Source: Desulfovibrio cuneatus DSM 11391 (GTDB lineage: Bacteria > Desulfobacterota > Desulfovibrionia > Desulfovibrionales > Desulfovibrionaceae). From it: a stretch of DNA of 64,000 nucleotides. This document shows, piece by piece, positions 52,948 to 61,911 of this stretch. Where the stretch lies: assembly GCF_000430005.1 (NCBI RefSeq), contig NZ_AUCY01000012.1, positions 1 to 64,000 on the forward strand, given 5' to 3'. How positions within the stretch are numbered: the first letter of the stretch is position 1; each line of letters starts with the position of its first letter. The notes under the pieces were generated by a model, which did not search any database, was not told where the DNA came from, and saw only the letters and a program-made list of their open reading frames with translations. Made by a program: the position numbers and the translations under genes.

Positions 52948-53262
52948 ATGACAGACCATTCCGAAAATACCACGGAAAACACCAGCGAAGGCCAGGGCAA
53001 TATGGGGTATTCACCTATTATGCCCATGCCCACGTTCTCCACCTTCATTCTCTCCCTGGCCTCTTCTGCTCTGGTACAACTGGGGGAAGCGCCAGACCCC
53101 TCCAGCGGAAAAATGGAAGAAGACATTGCCCTGGCAAAACACACCATTGATATTCTTTCCATGCTCCAGGAAAAAACACAAAGCTGCCTGGATGAAGATG
53201 AAAAGCGCCTCATGAACGGCCTTTTGTATGAATTGCGTATGAAGTATGTGGTAAAACGATAG
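52948..53262 (+). CDS. DUF1844 family protein
   Basis: A 104-residue acidic protein. After a low-complexity N-terminus, the stretch PMPTFSTFILSLASSALVQL, with EDIALAKHTIDILSMLQEKT and LMNGLLYELRMKYV, matches the conserved DUF1844 domain, which in Desulfovibrio is commonly near argC. Function unknown. AAGGAA lies six bases upstream of the ATG. It starts 28 bases after the aminotransferase. Its TAG stop forms the first bases of a family 1 repeat. Confidence 0.88.
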   Translation: MTDHSENTTENTSEGQGNMGYSPIMPMPTFSTFILSLASSALVQLGEAPDPSSGKMEEDIALAKHTIDILSMLQEKTQSCLDEDEKRLMNGLLYELRMKYVVKR

Positions 53263-53388
53263 AAACGCTGATTTATTCCGTTTGGCGGCGTTGCTTCACT
53301 TTTTTTGAAACGGGGCAGGACCGAAGAGTCCAGCCGCCGTTTCAAAAAAAGCTCGCGCCTTGTCAAACGAAATAACTACGCGTTTTTT
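53262..53388 (+). repeat. Family 1 long inverted repeat abutting the DUF1844 stop codon
   Basis: TAG-AAACGCTGATTTATTCC, with arm to TTTTTTTGAAAC, loop GGGGCAGGACCGAAGAGTCC, right arm GTTTCAAAAAAAGCTCGCGC to CGCGTTTTTT. This is the cleanest copy, with a stem of about 50 bases ending in a T-run, so it could act as an oversized intrinsic terminator. Confidence 0.9.
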
Positions 53389-53537
53389 AAAGGCTACTTA
53401 CCAAACGATGTACGAAGGAAACACATTTGCGCTGACCCTCCCACGTGGTGCGAAAGTCAGCAGATATTCTTGCTAGAGTTGCACCAGGCCGTGGAACGGA
53501 ACGACAGTGCTTTCTCAACAGACATAAAGGAGCTGCC

Positions 53538-54602
53538 ATGAAGGCAGAACAGACAATTCGGGTAGGGCTTGTGGGTGTAACGGGTTACACGGGCATGGAA
53601 CTGGTGCGCCTGCTGGCAGGGCACCCCCGCATGCAGTTGGTGCAGGTTACTTCCCGTAAAGAAGCAGGCACCCGCCTGGACGAGCATTACCCCTTTACCC
53701 AGGGCCTGCCCTGCGGGGAACTGGTTATTTGCGAACCAGACCCAACAGCGCTTGCTGCCGGGTGCGACATTGTGTTCCTTGCCATTCCACATGGTGCTGC
53801 CATGAACATGGGGGCAGAACTGGTGAACAAGGGGTGCCGCGTGGTGGACCTTTCAGCAGACTACCGCCTGCGTGACATTCCCACCTATGAAGCATGGTAC
53901 AAGGTGGAACACACCCAACAGGCCATGCTGGCCGAAGCGGTGTATGGCCTGCCGGAACTGTATGCCGCAGACATTGCCAAAGCACGCTTGGTAGCAAACC
54001 CGGGGTGCTACCCCACTGCCTCCATTCTGGGCCTGTACCCTGCCCTTAAAGCAGGGCTTGCACAGCCCGATGATATTGTGATTGATGCAAAATCCGGCAC
54101 CAGCGGGGCTGGGCGCGGGGCAAGCGTGGGCACCTTGTTTTGTGAAGTTTCCGACACCTTTCGGGCCTACAACCTGGCAGCCCACCGCCACACCCCTGAA
54201 ATTGAGCAGGAAGTTTCCCTTGTGGCCGGAGTGCCCATTACCCTTTCCTTTAACCCGCACCTGTTACCCGTAAACCGGGGCATTCTTGCCACCATTTACA
54301 CCCGCTTGGCAAACGACAGCACCACAGTAGAACAGGTACATGCCGCATACAAAGAAGCGTATGCCCCCCACAGTTTTGTGCGGGTTTTGCCCTTGGGTAA
54401 ACTGCCGGAACTGAAGAACGTGCGCGGCACCATGTTCTGCGACATTGGGCTGGTGGTAGATAAACGTACCAAACGCCTGATTATTGTGAGTGCCATTGAT
54501 AACCTGTGCCGTGGCGCTTCCGGCCAGGCAGTGGCCTGCGCCAACCTTGTGGCCGGACTGCCCTTGGAAACGGGGCTACGTCTTGCCCCCATGGTCCCCT
54601 AA
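53538..54602 (+). CDS. argC: N-acetyl-gamma-glutamyl-phosphate reductase
   Basis: A 354-residue enzyme of arginine synthesis. N-terminal NADP-binding GVTGYTGMELVRLLAGHP, then FLAIPHGAAM, DLSADYRLRD, the catalytic cysteine in VANPGCYPTASIL near residue 158, and HRHTPEIEQE. It reduces N-acetylglutamyl phosphate to the semialdehyde. The start at 53538 has AAGGAG six bases upstream. The stop TAA is followed directly by GGAAACGCTGATTTATTCCG, a truncated family 1 left arm. Confidence 0.97.
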   Translation: MKAEQTIRVGLVGVTGYTGMELVRLLAGHPRMQLVQVTSRKEAGTRLDEHYPFTQGLPCGELVICEPDPTALAAGCDIVFLAIPHGAAMNMGAELVNKGCRVVDLSADYRLRDIPTYEAWYKVEHTQQAMLAEAVYGLPELYAADIAKARLVANPGCYPTASILGLYPALKAGLAQPDDIVIDAKSGTSGAGRGASVGTLFCEVSDTFRAYNLAAHRHTPEIEQEVSLVAGVPITLSFNPHLLPVNRGILATIYTRLANDSTTVEQVHAAYKEAYAPHSFVRVLPLGKLPELKNVRGTMFCDIGLVVDKRTKRLIIVSAIDNLCRGASGQAVACANLVAGLPLETGLRLAPMVP

Positions 54603-54622
54603 GGAAACGCTGATTTATTCCG
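54602..54622 (+). repeat. Truncated family 1 left arm at the argC stop
   Basis: GGAAACGCTGATTTATTCCG follows the argC stop directly and then diverges; a different terminator hairpin lies 45 bases further on. Confidence 0.7.
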
Positions 54623-54667
54623 TTATTTTTCTAGCTTAGACAGCCTATTTCTCTATAGGAGTTGCAG

Positions 54668-54716
54668 AAAAACAGGCGCAAGGGAATACTATTCTCTTGC
54701 GCCTGTTTCCTTTTTC
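54668..54716. terminator. Bidirectional terminator between argC and the propeller protein
   Basis: AAACAGGCGCAAG and CTTGCGCCTGTTT pair over 13 bases, with GAAT/ATTC pairing inside and T-rich sequence on both outer sides. Confidence 0.88.
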
Positions 54717-54735
54717 CCACCCCCAAATAACTACT

Positions 54736-55863
54736 TTATTTGGTCGGCTCTTGGGGCATGGCAGGCCAGGTGGCAACGGGCATGGCTTGTTCCGGGGGCA
54801 ACAGGGCTTTGCGTGTAAACCGGGCCACAAAAGGGGCAGGCCAGGGCGCTTCCGGCAGTTGCAGGCTGCCCCCCAGGGCTATATCGCCGTTGGGCAGGGG
54901 GGCAAGGCACACCAAAAAGGCCTTGGGCAGGGGGGAAGGCGTGCGGGTTATGCTGCCGTGTGGGGCCTGTATGACATACAAAGAATCCCCAAGGGCAATG
55001 GCGGCCTCGGTGTTGCTCAGGCCCACCAAGCGCAAAAAATTTGCGGCATCTGCCTCTGTAGGAATGTCCACATGGCGGGTTACGCCGGAAGGCAAATGCA
55101 CAAGGCCCACACGCAACTGCTTGTCGCTGGTAAACCCGGCTGTAAGCATGAAATCGCCAAAAAACAGGGTGGGCACAATAACCTGCGGGTAGCGCACTGT
55201 GGCAGGAAATTGCGGCACTGGCACTACCTGCTGCAACGTGCCTTCCAGGGAAAAGAGAGCCAGTTCCAGCCCCCTGTGCCTGTGCGCTGCTGCCAGCACA
55301 AGCCCATGTTGCCACTGGCCTATGCCAAAGCTGGCCGTGTAGTCTGTGCCAGCAAGGCTGGGCTTGCGCCACAGCACCTGCCCCTGTGCATCAATGGCCC
55401 ACAGTTCATTGGTGCCATCTGCACGGGTGCCTGCCAGGGCAAAAAAAACCTTGCCTGGGGCAGTGTGCACAAAGGTGCCAGCCGTTTCGGTAAAAGGAGT
55501 TGCCACAGTGGCAATGGGTTCATAACTAGTGGAAAAGAGTGAAACACCCGTTTCCTGATTCAAAATAAAGTTGTTGTTGCACAGCAGAATGCTGTTTTCC
55601 CCCACCACCACCTGCCGGGCCGGGGCAGTGTTCAGAATCATGCCCGGCACAAGCAAACCCTGGTTGTTCAGGCGGAACAGGGGCCGGCTTTCAAAATTGC
55701 CATTAATAATGACCCCTACACTGTGGGGCAAAGGGAACACATGCTGGGTGTAGCCTGTGCGCTGGGCGTCTGCCGGAAGGGTTTGCAACCACAGGGGAGT
55801 GGCCCCCCAAGTGGGGGTGTGCAGCAGGCACACCAAAATAAGACTACAGAACAATGCACGCAT
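54736..55863 (-). CDS. Secreted beta-propeller-like protein, unrecognised
   Basis: A 375-residue protein with a signal peptide (MRALFCSLILVCLLHTPTWG). The mature protein consists of repeated beta-rich blades with patterns such as NELWAIDAQGQVLWRKPS, HGLVLAAAHRHRGLELALF and GDIALGGSLQLPEAPW, reminiscent of PQQ- or WD-like propellers. No catalytic motif is seen. Its ATG overlaps the stop of the upstream C93 protease gene (TAATG), so the two are translationally coupled and probably act together in the periplasm. It could be a protease regulator or scaffold (inference). Confidence 0.7.
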   Translation of the reverse strand: MRALFCSLILVCLLHTPTWGATPLWLQTLPADAQRTGYTQHVFPLPHSVGVIINGNFESRPLFRLNNQGLLVPGMILNTAPARQVVVGENSILLCNNNFILNQETGVSLFSTSYEPIATVATPFTETAGTFVHTAPGKVFFALAGTRADGTNELWAIDAQGQVLWRKPSLAGTDYTASFGIGQWQHGLVLAAAHRHRGLELALFSLEGTLQQVVPVPQFPATVRYPQVIVPTLFFGDFMLTAGFTSDKQLRVGLVHLPSGVTRHVDIPTEADAANFLRLVGLSNTEAAIALGDSLYVIQAPHGSITRTPSPLPKAFLVCLAPLPNGDIALGGSLQLPEAPWPAPFVARFTRKALLPPEQAMPVATWPAMPQEPTK

Positions 55864-56783
55864 TATGGCTTCCTTGTGTCTGAAGAGGCAAACAAGCTTA
55901 CAGATGCAGGCCCTATGGCAAAAATGGGCATATACGTTGTGTTGTAATGCACTGGAGTTTGCCCCAGCACGCGCAGGCTGTCCAGCACATACATAACGTG
56001 CTCTTTCGGGTCTTGCACCATTAGCACGGCATGGCCAATAAGCCCTTCCTTGGTAGGGGCGTACACCGCAACTATTTGCATTTGGGCAGCAGGAACGCCC
56101 GCTTCCAGAAGCAAACCAAACTTATACATGGCAAAGTCTTCACAGTCGCCCCCCTTGGCCCCCCCGTATTTTGGGTTCAAAAATTCGCTGGGCAACATCC
56201 AGTAGTCTTCCTGTTGTGTTGTTCCATTTTCCGTGTGCTTGGGCTCGGCAAAGTACTTGAACTGATTCCCTAAAGTTTCCGTGACCAGCACCTTGTCCAG
56301 CAATGAATCTTTTTCCGCAATGCGGCGCAGGGCATACTGGAAGGATGCATCAGTCTCTCTCAAATGGGAAACGTCTTCCGGCACCTGGGCAAGGCGGTCA
56401 TACCGTTCGCGCAGTTGCAGGGCAGAAGGAAAGGCATCTGCCAGGGCCAAAAGTTGCTCCGGGGTATACTGGTGCTTTTCCTCAACCCCCCAATACCTGT
56501 TCAGGGGCATGGGGCTGTTGCTGAGGTCTTGCGTCTTCTCCCGCATCTGTTTCTTGTTTACCGCCTTGCCCGGGGCCTGCTGCGCTGGTGCCACCAGGGC
56601 CGGGTAAGCATCCAGGTGCAGGTGTTCACCTTCCATGTACTGCTTTGCACTGGAAGCGTGTTTTGCCACCATGCCTGTAACAGGAAACACACAAGACAGG
56701 GCCAACACACACAGTATGCCAAAGACCCAAGCTCCCCAAAGAGCATGGTTGCGGGTAGATGGTGTGGCTGGGGGCCTTGCCAT
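55863..56783 (-). CDS. Transglutaminase-like cysteine protease (peptidase C93, LapG type)
   Basis: A 306-residue protein. An N-terminal membrane helix (residues 14-37) precedes a periplasmic domain of the bacterial transglutaminase-like family. The predicted triad is clear: Cys214 in GGDCEDFAMYKFGLLLEAGV, His251 in LIGHAVLMV and Asp268 in YVLDSLR. LapG-type members cleave surface adhesins under cyclic-di-GMP control, but this one is anchored and has a roughly 150-residue N-terminal extension, so its target is open. AAGGAG precedes the ATG. It is coupled to the propeller gene. Confidence 0.85.
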   Translation of the reverse strand: MARPPATPSTRNHALWGAWVFGILCVLALSCVFPVTGMVAKHASSAKQYMEGEHLHLDAYPALVAPAQQAPGKAVNKKQMREKTQDLSNSPMPLNRYWGVEEKHQYTPEQLLALADAFPSALQLRERYDRLAQVPEDVSHLRETDASFQYALRRIAEKDSLLDKVLVTETLGNQFKYFAEPKHTENGTTQQEDYWMLPSEFLNPKYGGAKGGDCEDFAMYKFGLLLEAGVPAAQMQIVAVYAPTKEGLIGHAVLMVQDPKEHVMYVLDSLRVLGQTPVHYNTTYMPIFAIGPASVSLFASSDTRKP

Positions 56784-57344
56784 GGGTTCTCCTTATGACA
56801 CACGAAAAGACAATGCCACAGCAAGCCATGAACCGTGCCTTGCGGATACTCTTTCACATAGTGTAGAATCATTGCAAAAAAAGGAGTCTTGTCATGCTTG
56901 ATACAATGCATACACATGACAAATAACGAATACCACATCACATTCAATGTTTCAATAAATACAGGTTCTACTATCTAGAGCAATTTCACGTTAAAAATGC
57001 TCGGTGGCAGCAACGTGGCCACCTGCGGAGCGTGTCGTTTTATGATATGGAGACCATTGCATAAAGTAAAAATTCTTTCTCAATTTTGGCAAGAATCTTG
57101 GACGAAAATGACTGTAAAACCATTGATACCAGTGAAAAATTGTACAGGCATGAATTTTAATGAACGAGATATTACCGGGCATGACGCCCTTGGGGCAACC
57201 ATTCGTGCTTGCTTTTCGGAACAGTAAACGCAAATGGGGGTACAAGGGGTGTCACGTCCCTTGCAAAGGGCTGGGGGATTGGGGAAACAGCCCTTGTGCA
57301 GCGTCCCCCAATGAACGTCACTATAATTCCCTGGCTCATGATCC
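56784..57344. other. Repeat-rich gap; no gene
   Basis: It holds a family 3 dyad (AGAGCAATTTCACGTTAAAA... 56977-57003), a lone family 2 end (GAGACCATTGCA near 57050) and a family 5 GC-rich repeat (57236-57320), nearly the reverse complement of 13412-13486. No coding signal is supported. Confidence 0.55.
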
Positions 57345-58151
57345 TTACTTGTTGGTATGCACCAGCAAGGCCTGTATGTTTGTATGCACACCCGGTGCTG
57401 CGGCGAGAATCTCCCCATTTTCCAGGCACATGGGGGTGCCATTGCAGGCAGTCACCACGCCGCCTGCTTCTTCCACCAGCAACCAGCCCGCGGCCATGTC
57501 CCACGGCTTCAGGCAATGCTCATAAAAGGCATCAAACCTGCCACAGGCCACCCAGGCTAAATCAAGTGCTGCCGCACCGCACCGCCGCACACCCTGTGTG
57601 GCGGGTAAAATAGCCTGAAGACGCTGTATAACAAGCGGCAATTCTTCCTGCACAGTGTAAGGAAACCCGGTGGCCACAAGCGATTTATGCACTTCCGAAG
57701 CGTTGCTTACCCCAATGGGCACACCGTTGCACCAGGCTCCGCCGCCGCGCACTGCTGTGTAGCATTCTCCCAGCAGGGGCAGGTTTATTACACCAAGCTG
57801 CACCTGCCCGTGTGCCCACAGGGCAACGGAAGTAGCCACCAGGGGCAGGCCGTGGGCAAAATTGGTGGTGCCGTCCACTGGGTCAATAACCCAGCAGCAG
57901 GCGGGCAGTTCCAGGCTTTGGGCACTTTCTTCCGCCAAAAAGGCAGCTTCCGGCAGGCAAGGGGCCAAGTGGGTGTGCAAAAAAGCTTCCACCGCAAGGT
58001 CCGTTTCTGTCACCAGATCTATGCGCCCCTTGTAGCGAATGGTGCGCGGGGCAGCGTTGTGGCGGCGAATGATTTCGCCAGACTGCTGCACAATGGCGGC
58101 AACCTGGGCTAACAGGGCAGGGGAGGCAAAGGCAGAAGGAGAGGAGGGCAT
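57345..58151 (-). CDS. suhB: Inositol monophosphatase family protein
   Basis: A 268-residue phosphatase. Metal-binding motifs: the glutamate of FLAEES (about residue 73), WVIDPVDGTTNFAHGLP (about 88-104) and KPWDMAAGWLLVEEAGG (about 215-231). The family hydrolyses inositol 1-phosphate and related sugar phosphates, and in some bacteria (SuhB) also joins transcription complexes. It starts 36 bases after mreB, and the gap contains a family 1 fragment. The ribosome site is weak. Confidence 0.9.
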   Translation of the reverse strand: MPSSPSAFASPALLAQVAAIVQQSGEIIRRHNAAPRTIRYKGRIDLVTETDLAVEAFLHTHLAPCLPEAAFLAEESAQSLELPACCWVIDPVDGTTNFAHGLPLVATSVALWAHGQVQLGVINLPLLGECYTAVRGGGAWCNGVPIGVSNASEVHKSLVATGFPYTVQEELPLVIQRLQAILPATQGVRRCGAAALDLAWVACGRFDAFYEHCLKPWDMAAGWLLVEEAGGVVTACNGTPMCLENGEILAAAPGVHTNIQALLVHTNK

Positions 58152-58168
58152 ATGGGTGTTATCTTTAT

Positions 58169-58187
58169 GGAATAAATCAGCGTTTCC
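58169..58187 (-). repeat. Family 1 left-arm fragment at the mreB stop
   Basis: On the minus strand the mreB stop TAG is followed directly by GGAAACGCTGATTTATTCC; the rest of the element is missing. Confidence 0.7.
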
Positions 58188-59210
58188 CTAATTGATGAAG
58201 ACGCTGTTGTACAGCTTCAAATCACTCAAGGTGCGGCCTGTGCCGCGCACCACAGTGGTGAGGGGGTCGTCATCCACCAGCACACTAATGCCTGTGCTTT
58301 TGTGAATAAGGGTATCAAGGCCTTTAAGCAGCGCCCCGCCGCCCGCCAGGAGCAGGCCGTTTTCCCCCACGTCAGCCGCCAACTCCGGCGGAAGTTTTTC
58401 CAGTGTTTTATGGAGGGTAAGCAAAATTGCCCGTACAGGTTCGGTTAAGGCTTCGCGGATATGTCCATCGGTCACCTTAACGGTGCGCGGGGTGCCTGTT
58501 ACCACGTCTTTGCCTGCCACTTCCACAATAAGCTGTTCTGGCAGCGGGTAGGCAGAACCAACGGCAATTTTTACCCGCTCTGCCATGTTGTCGCCTATGT
58601 ATAACTGAAGTTCGCTTTGAAAATACCGTTTTACGGCACTATCCATGGCGTCGCCCGCCACACGAAGCGATTCCGCATGGGCCACAGCGGAAAGAGAAAT
58701 AAGGGCTACCTCGGTGGTGCCCCCGCCAATATCAATAACCAGGTTGCCAAGGGGCTTGTGAATGGGCAGGTTTGCCCCAATGGCGGCAGCCATGGGTTCT
58801 TCAATAAGTCGCACCCGGCTTGCCCCGGCAAGCTGGGCGGCTTCAATAACAGCCCGCATTTCCACCTGGGTGATGCCTGTGGGAACGCAAATGACAATGT
58901 TTGGCCTGGCCAGGCTGAACCCCATGATAACTTTGCGAATAAAAAAAGAGATGAGTTCTTTGGTGACTTCAAAGTCAGCAATAACACCATCTCGCATGGG
59001 GCGCACAGCCCGAATGGTTTTTGGGGTTCTGCCAAGAAATTCCTTGGCTTCACGGCCCACGGCAAGCACTGTTCCCTTTTCTGCATCTAGGGCCACTACA
59101 GAAGGTTCGTTCAGAACAACACCTTTTTGCGGTGTGTACAGCAACGTGTTGGCGGTGCCAAGGTCCATGGCCAGATGCGCGCCGAACATTTCTAAGAGTT
59201 TCCGGAACAT
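58188..59210 (-). CDS. mreB: Rod shape-determining protein MreB
   Basis: A 340-residue bacterial actin of standard length. Motifs: AMDLGTANTLLY (phosphate 1), RPMRDGVIADFEVT, VIDIGGGTTEVALIS (phosphate 2) and LLAGGGALLKGLD (adenosine). It forms membrane-bound filaments that guide cell-wall elongation. The start at 59210 matches the family N-terminus (MFRKLLEMFGAHLAMDLG). No mreC or mreD follows; suhB is next instead. Confidence 0.96.
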   Translation of the reverse strand: MFRKLLEMFGAHLAMDLGTANTLLYTPQKGVVLNEPSVVALDAEKGTVLAVGREAKEFLGRTPKTIRAVRPMRDGVIADFEVTKELISFFIRKVIMGFSLARPNIVICVPTGITQVEMRAVIEAAQLAGASRVRLIEEPMAAAIGANLPIHKPLGNLVIDIGGGTTEVALISLSAVAHAESLRVAGDAMDSAVKRYFQSELQLYIGDNMAERVKIAVGSAYPLPEQLIVEVAGKDVVTGTPRTVKVTDGHIREALTEPVRAILLTLHKTLEKLPPELAADVGENGLLLAGGGALLKGLDTLIHKSTGISVLVDDDPLTTVVRGTGRTLSDLKLYNSVFIN

Positions 59211-59351
59211 ATGGTTCTCAGTTCTGGTAGTTAGTAGGAGTGGGCCAAATTCATTTTGTAGTGAAAATGCGTGGATGTGAAACAGTGTGAGAAAGAGGAT
59301 ATCAGAAAATAACACGATTCACTAGGGCCTAATTCTTGCCGTGCAAGTTTC

Positions 59352-60347
59352 CTAGCTGTTTGGTTGCTGTGCCTGCCTGTGCAAGCGCTTCAAGTGGTCT
59401 TTCACGTACAGGTTTTCAAGGAACAGGGCCAAATGTTCTCCAGCCATGTTCACAAATTCCTTCAGGTGGTCTTCCACCTCCAGGGGGTGTTCATGGGCAA
59501 GGCTCAGCACGGCCCGTGTTTTGCGGTGAATAACAAGGGGCAGGGCATAAATGGTTTGAAAGGTGGGCACACCCTCTGTTTTTCCTACCAGCAGGGGGTC
59601 TGCCCCCATGTGGGCGGCGCAGTTCACCACCGGGGAAGAATGCCGGAAAACCCACCCCGCAACCCCGGCAGCAATGGGGAAAGAAGCATCGCCCTGGGCC
59701 AGCAGGGTAACGTTTTCCCCCTCCACAGAATAGCTTTGCCCTTGCTGGTCCAGGGTAAACAGGGAACAGTAGGAAAAGCCGGAAACAGAGGCCAGCAGGC
59801 TTAAGAATGAACGCAAAAAATCGTCCCACCGGGTGTGGTGGTGGCGCAGGGTGTATATCATGCGTAAAGCGGCATAATATTTACGGGCCGAGCGGTATTT
59901 TTCCAGTGTGCCATCTTCTGCCTGCATGCGGCTGATGAGGTCGGCAAACAGGTGCAGCATTTTCTGGTCTTTTTCCGAAAAAGAATACTGGCGCTTGCTG
60001 TCTACACACAAGGCACCGCCCTCGCCAGGCAAGGGGCAACCCATAAAGGCTTTTATGTGCTGTTCCTCGTTGTCGTTATAATACCCAAGGTGGTTTTGGC
60101 GCTGGTCAAAGTTCACCACAAGCAATGGTTCTGCATTCCGCAAGATCCAGCCCACAAGCCCACGCCCCTGGGCCACAAGTGCATCGGTATCTATTTTTTC
60201 CCCCAGGCTGAAATGGGCTGCAAGCTGGAAGGCCTGTTGCCCTTTTTCCCCTTCATGGGGGGCGGCAGGCAGGAAAAGACAGGCAGAATATGTGTCTAAC
60301 ACACTGCACAAAATACCAAGAAGGCGTTGATAGCTGCTGCGCTGCAT
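59352..60347 (-). CDS. Protein with two GAF domains
   Basis: About 331 residues. The first GAF domain (about 10-140 from this start: LDTYSACLFLPAA, LVAQGRGLVGWILRNAEPLL, AFMGCPLPGEGGALCVD) and the second (about 170-310: VSGFSYCSLFTLDQQG, GVAGWVFRHSSPVVN, IYALPLVIHRKTRAVLSLA) are joined by a helical linker. No output domain is present. Such stand-alone GAF proteins bind small ligands or partner proteins. ATG at 60347 has AGGA five bases upstream; ATG at 60374 is an alternative with AAGGAAG further away. Confidence 0.82.
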   Translation of the reverse strand: MQRSSYQRLLGILCSVLDTYSACLFLPAAPHEGEKGQQAFQLAAHFSLGEKIDTDALVAQGRGLVGWILRNAEPLLVVNFDQRQNHLGYYNDNEEQHIKAFMGCPLPGEGGALCVDSKRQYSFSEKDQKMLHLFADLISRMQAEDGTLEKYRSARKYYAALRMIYTLRHHHTRWDDFLRSFLSLLASVSGFSYCSLFTLDQQGQSYSVEGENVTLLAQGDASFPIAAGVAGWVFRHSSPVVNCAAHMGADPLLVGKTEGVPTFQTIYALPLVIHRKTRAVLSLAHEHPLEVEDHLKEFVNMAGEHLALFLENLYVKDHLKRLHRQAQQPNS

Positions 60348-60609
60348 AAAAGTCCTGTGGTTAGGCGAAATCATAAAAATGGAAACTTCCTTATGCATAC
60401 AGCAGGAAGCCATTGGTTTCAAGTGGTGGCTTGGCCTTGCTGTATTCTGTTGCCATAACATCAAAGAGTGTTGAAGAAATAAAATGATAAAATATTCACG
60501 GGGTAATTGACAAAAGATGAAATGACAGGGCATTCTTTACAATGATTGTGTTATGCTAGCTTGGGCATTTGCCTGTTATGCCATTTTTTACCGGGAAAAG
60601 ACACAAAGA

Positions 60610-61455
60610 ATGAGCCCTTACGCCTGTTTTTCCGTTGTTTCATGTGCAAGGCCTGTGCGTGTATGCATTATTGGGCACCATGGGCGCATGGGCCGCATGT
60701 TTACCGCCTTGTGGCAGCAAGCCGGGCATAGTGTGGTGGGTATTGACCGTAATACCGAAAGCACTGAAGACCCCCACATAAACCTGTTGCAGGTGAATAT
60801 AGATACAGACGCCCTTGCCGCTGCTGTATTGGGGGCAGAGGTGGTTATGCTGTGCGTGCCCACCAATGCCTTGCCAGACGTACTGGCCTTGCTTGTGCCA
60901 CTTTTGCAGCCCCACCAGGTGCTGGCGGATGTTTGTTCCGTAAAAACACTGCCTTTGGCGGCCATGTGTGCGGCCCATAATGGGCCTGTGGTGGGCACAC
61001 ACCCCTTGTTTGGGCCTGTGGCCACCAAAAAAGATTTGGCGGTGGCTGTTACACCGGGGGAAGGAACCCCTGAAACGGCTGTGGAACTGGTAGAAACGTT
61101 GTTCACAGGTATTGGTTGCCGGGTGTTTCGCACCACAGCGGCAGAACACGACAGGGGCGTGGGGTTTGCCCAGGCCCTGAACTTTGCTTCCAACGCCATT
61201 TATTTTGCCACCGTGGCAGACCAGTTGCCCGGCATAATGCCGTTTATTACCCCTTCTTTTCGCAGGCGTATTGAAGCGGGCCGCAAGCAAATGACAGAAG
61301 ATGCCAATATGTTTATTGGGTTTATCAAGGCCAACCCGGAAATGGGGTATGCCCTGGAGGCTATGCGCAACGTGCTGGATGCCGTGGATAATGGAAACCT
61401 GGAACCAGTAGTGCGCAGGGCCCAGCACTGGTTTGGCACCAAGGGGGATAGGTAG
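60610..61455 (+). CDS. tyrA: Prephenate dehydrogenase
   Basis: A 281-residue protein. NAD-binding motif VCIIGHHGRMGRMFTALW at residues 18-35, then VVMLCVPTNALPDVL, VLADVCSVKTLPL, GTHPLFGP and an all-helical C-terminal domain (EHDRGVGFAQALNFASNAIY). It oxidises prephenate to 4-hydroxyphenylpyruvate for tyrosine synthesis. Start ATG at 60610 is preferred, although its ribosome site is weak; an in-frame ATG at 60553 would add 19 residues. No other aromatic pathway gene is adjacent. Confidence 0.9.
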   Translation: MSPYACFSVVSCARPVRVCIIGHHGRMGRMFTALWQQAGHSVVGIDRNTESTEDPHINLLQVNIDTDALAAAVLGAEVVMLCVPTNALPDVLALLVPLLQPHQVLADVCSVKTLPLAAMCAAHNGPVVGTHPLFGPVATKKDLAVAVTPGEGTPETAVELVETLFTGIGCRVFRTTAAEHDRGVGFAQALNFASNAIYFATVADQLPGIMPFITPSFRRRIEAGRKQMTEDANMFIGFIKANPEMGYALEAMRNVLDAVDNGNLEPVVRRAQHWFGTKGDR

Positions 61456-61911
61456 TGGAGAAAGGGTGCTGGGCCGCAGCTTCTAAGCAGACTAAGTGTA
61501 TGTTTTTTTTGTAAGTGCGTGCATAAAGTTCCTGCTTCCCCTTGACAGTAACACCTTTTGCTCATATACAATTAGTATAGAAATACAGCCGGAAATAGGG
61601 AAAAGTGTTTTTTCCTGTTTTTTGAATATGCAATACATTCAGTTGGTTACAATGTTTTTGTTGCATGGCTGGATACAATATATCCCAATGCATTTGTAGC
61701 ATATGCAACATAGCTTTTGGGGTATGGTGAATACATGCGGAAACCCAACGTATTAACGCGATTTCACTTTGAAATTGCTCGGCGGGCGCAAGGCGGACAC
61801 CTGCGAAGCATGTGGTTTTATTTCATGAAAACTGCATGTAACGTGAAATTTTCCAGGTGCGCTTTAGCAATGGGTATAACGCTTCAAAGTTGAACTGTTC
61901 TAGTGGATACT
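61456..61911. other. AT-richer gap with family 3 dyads; no gene
   Basis: GCGATTTCACTTTGAAATTG then CTC (61758-61781) is a family 3 dyad, and a further half-site, ACGTGAAATTTTCC, lies near 61840. No supported open frame. The promoter of the downstream acidic protein must lie here. Confidence 0.45.
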
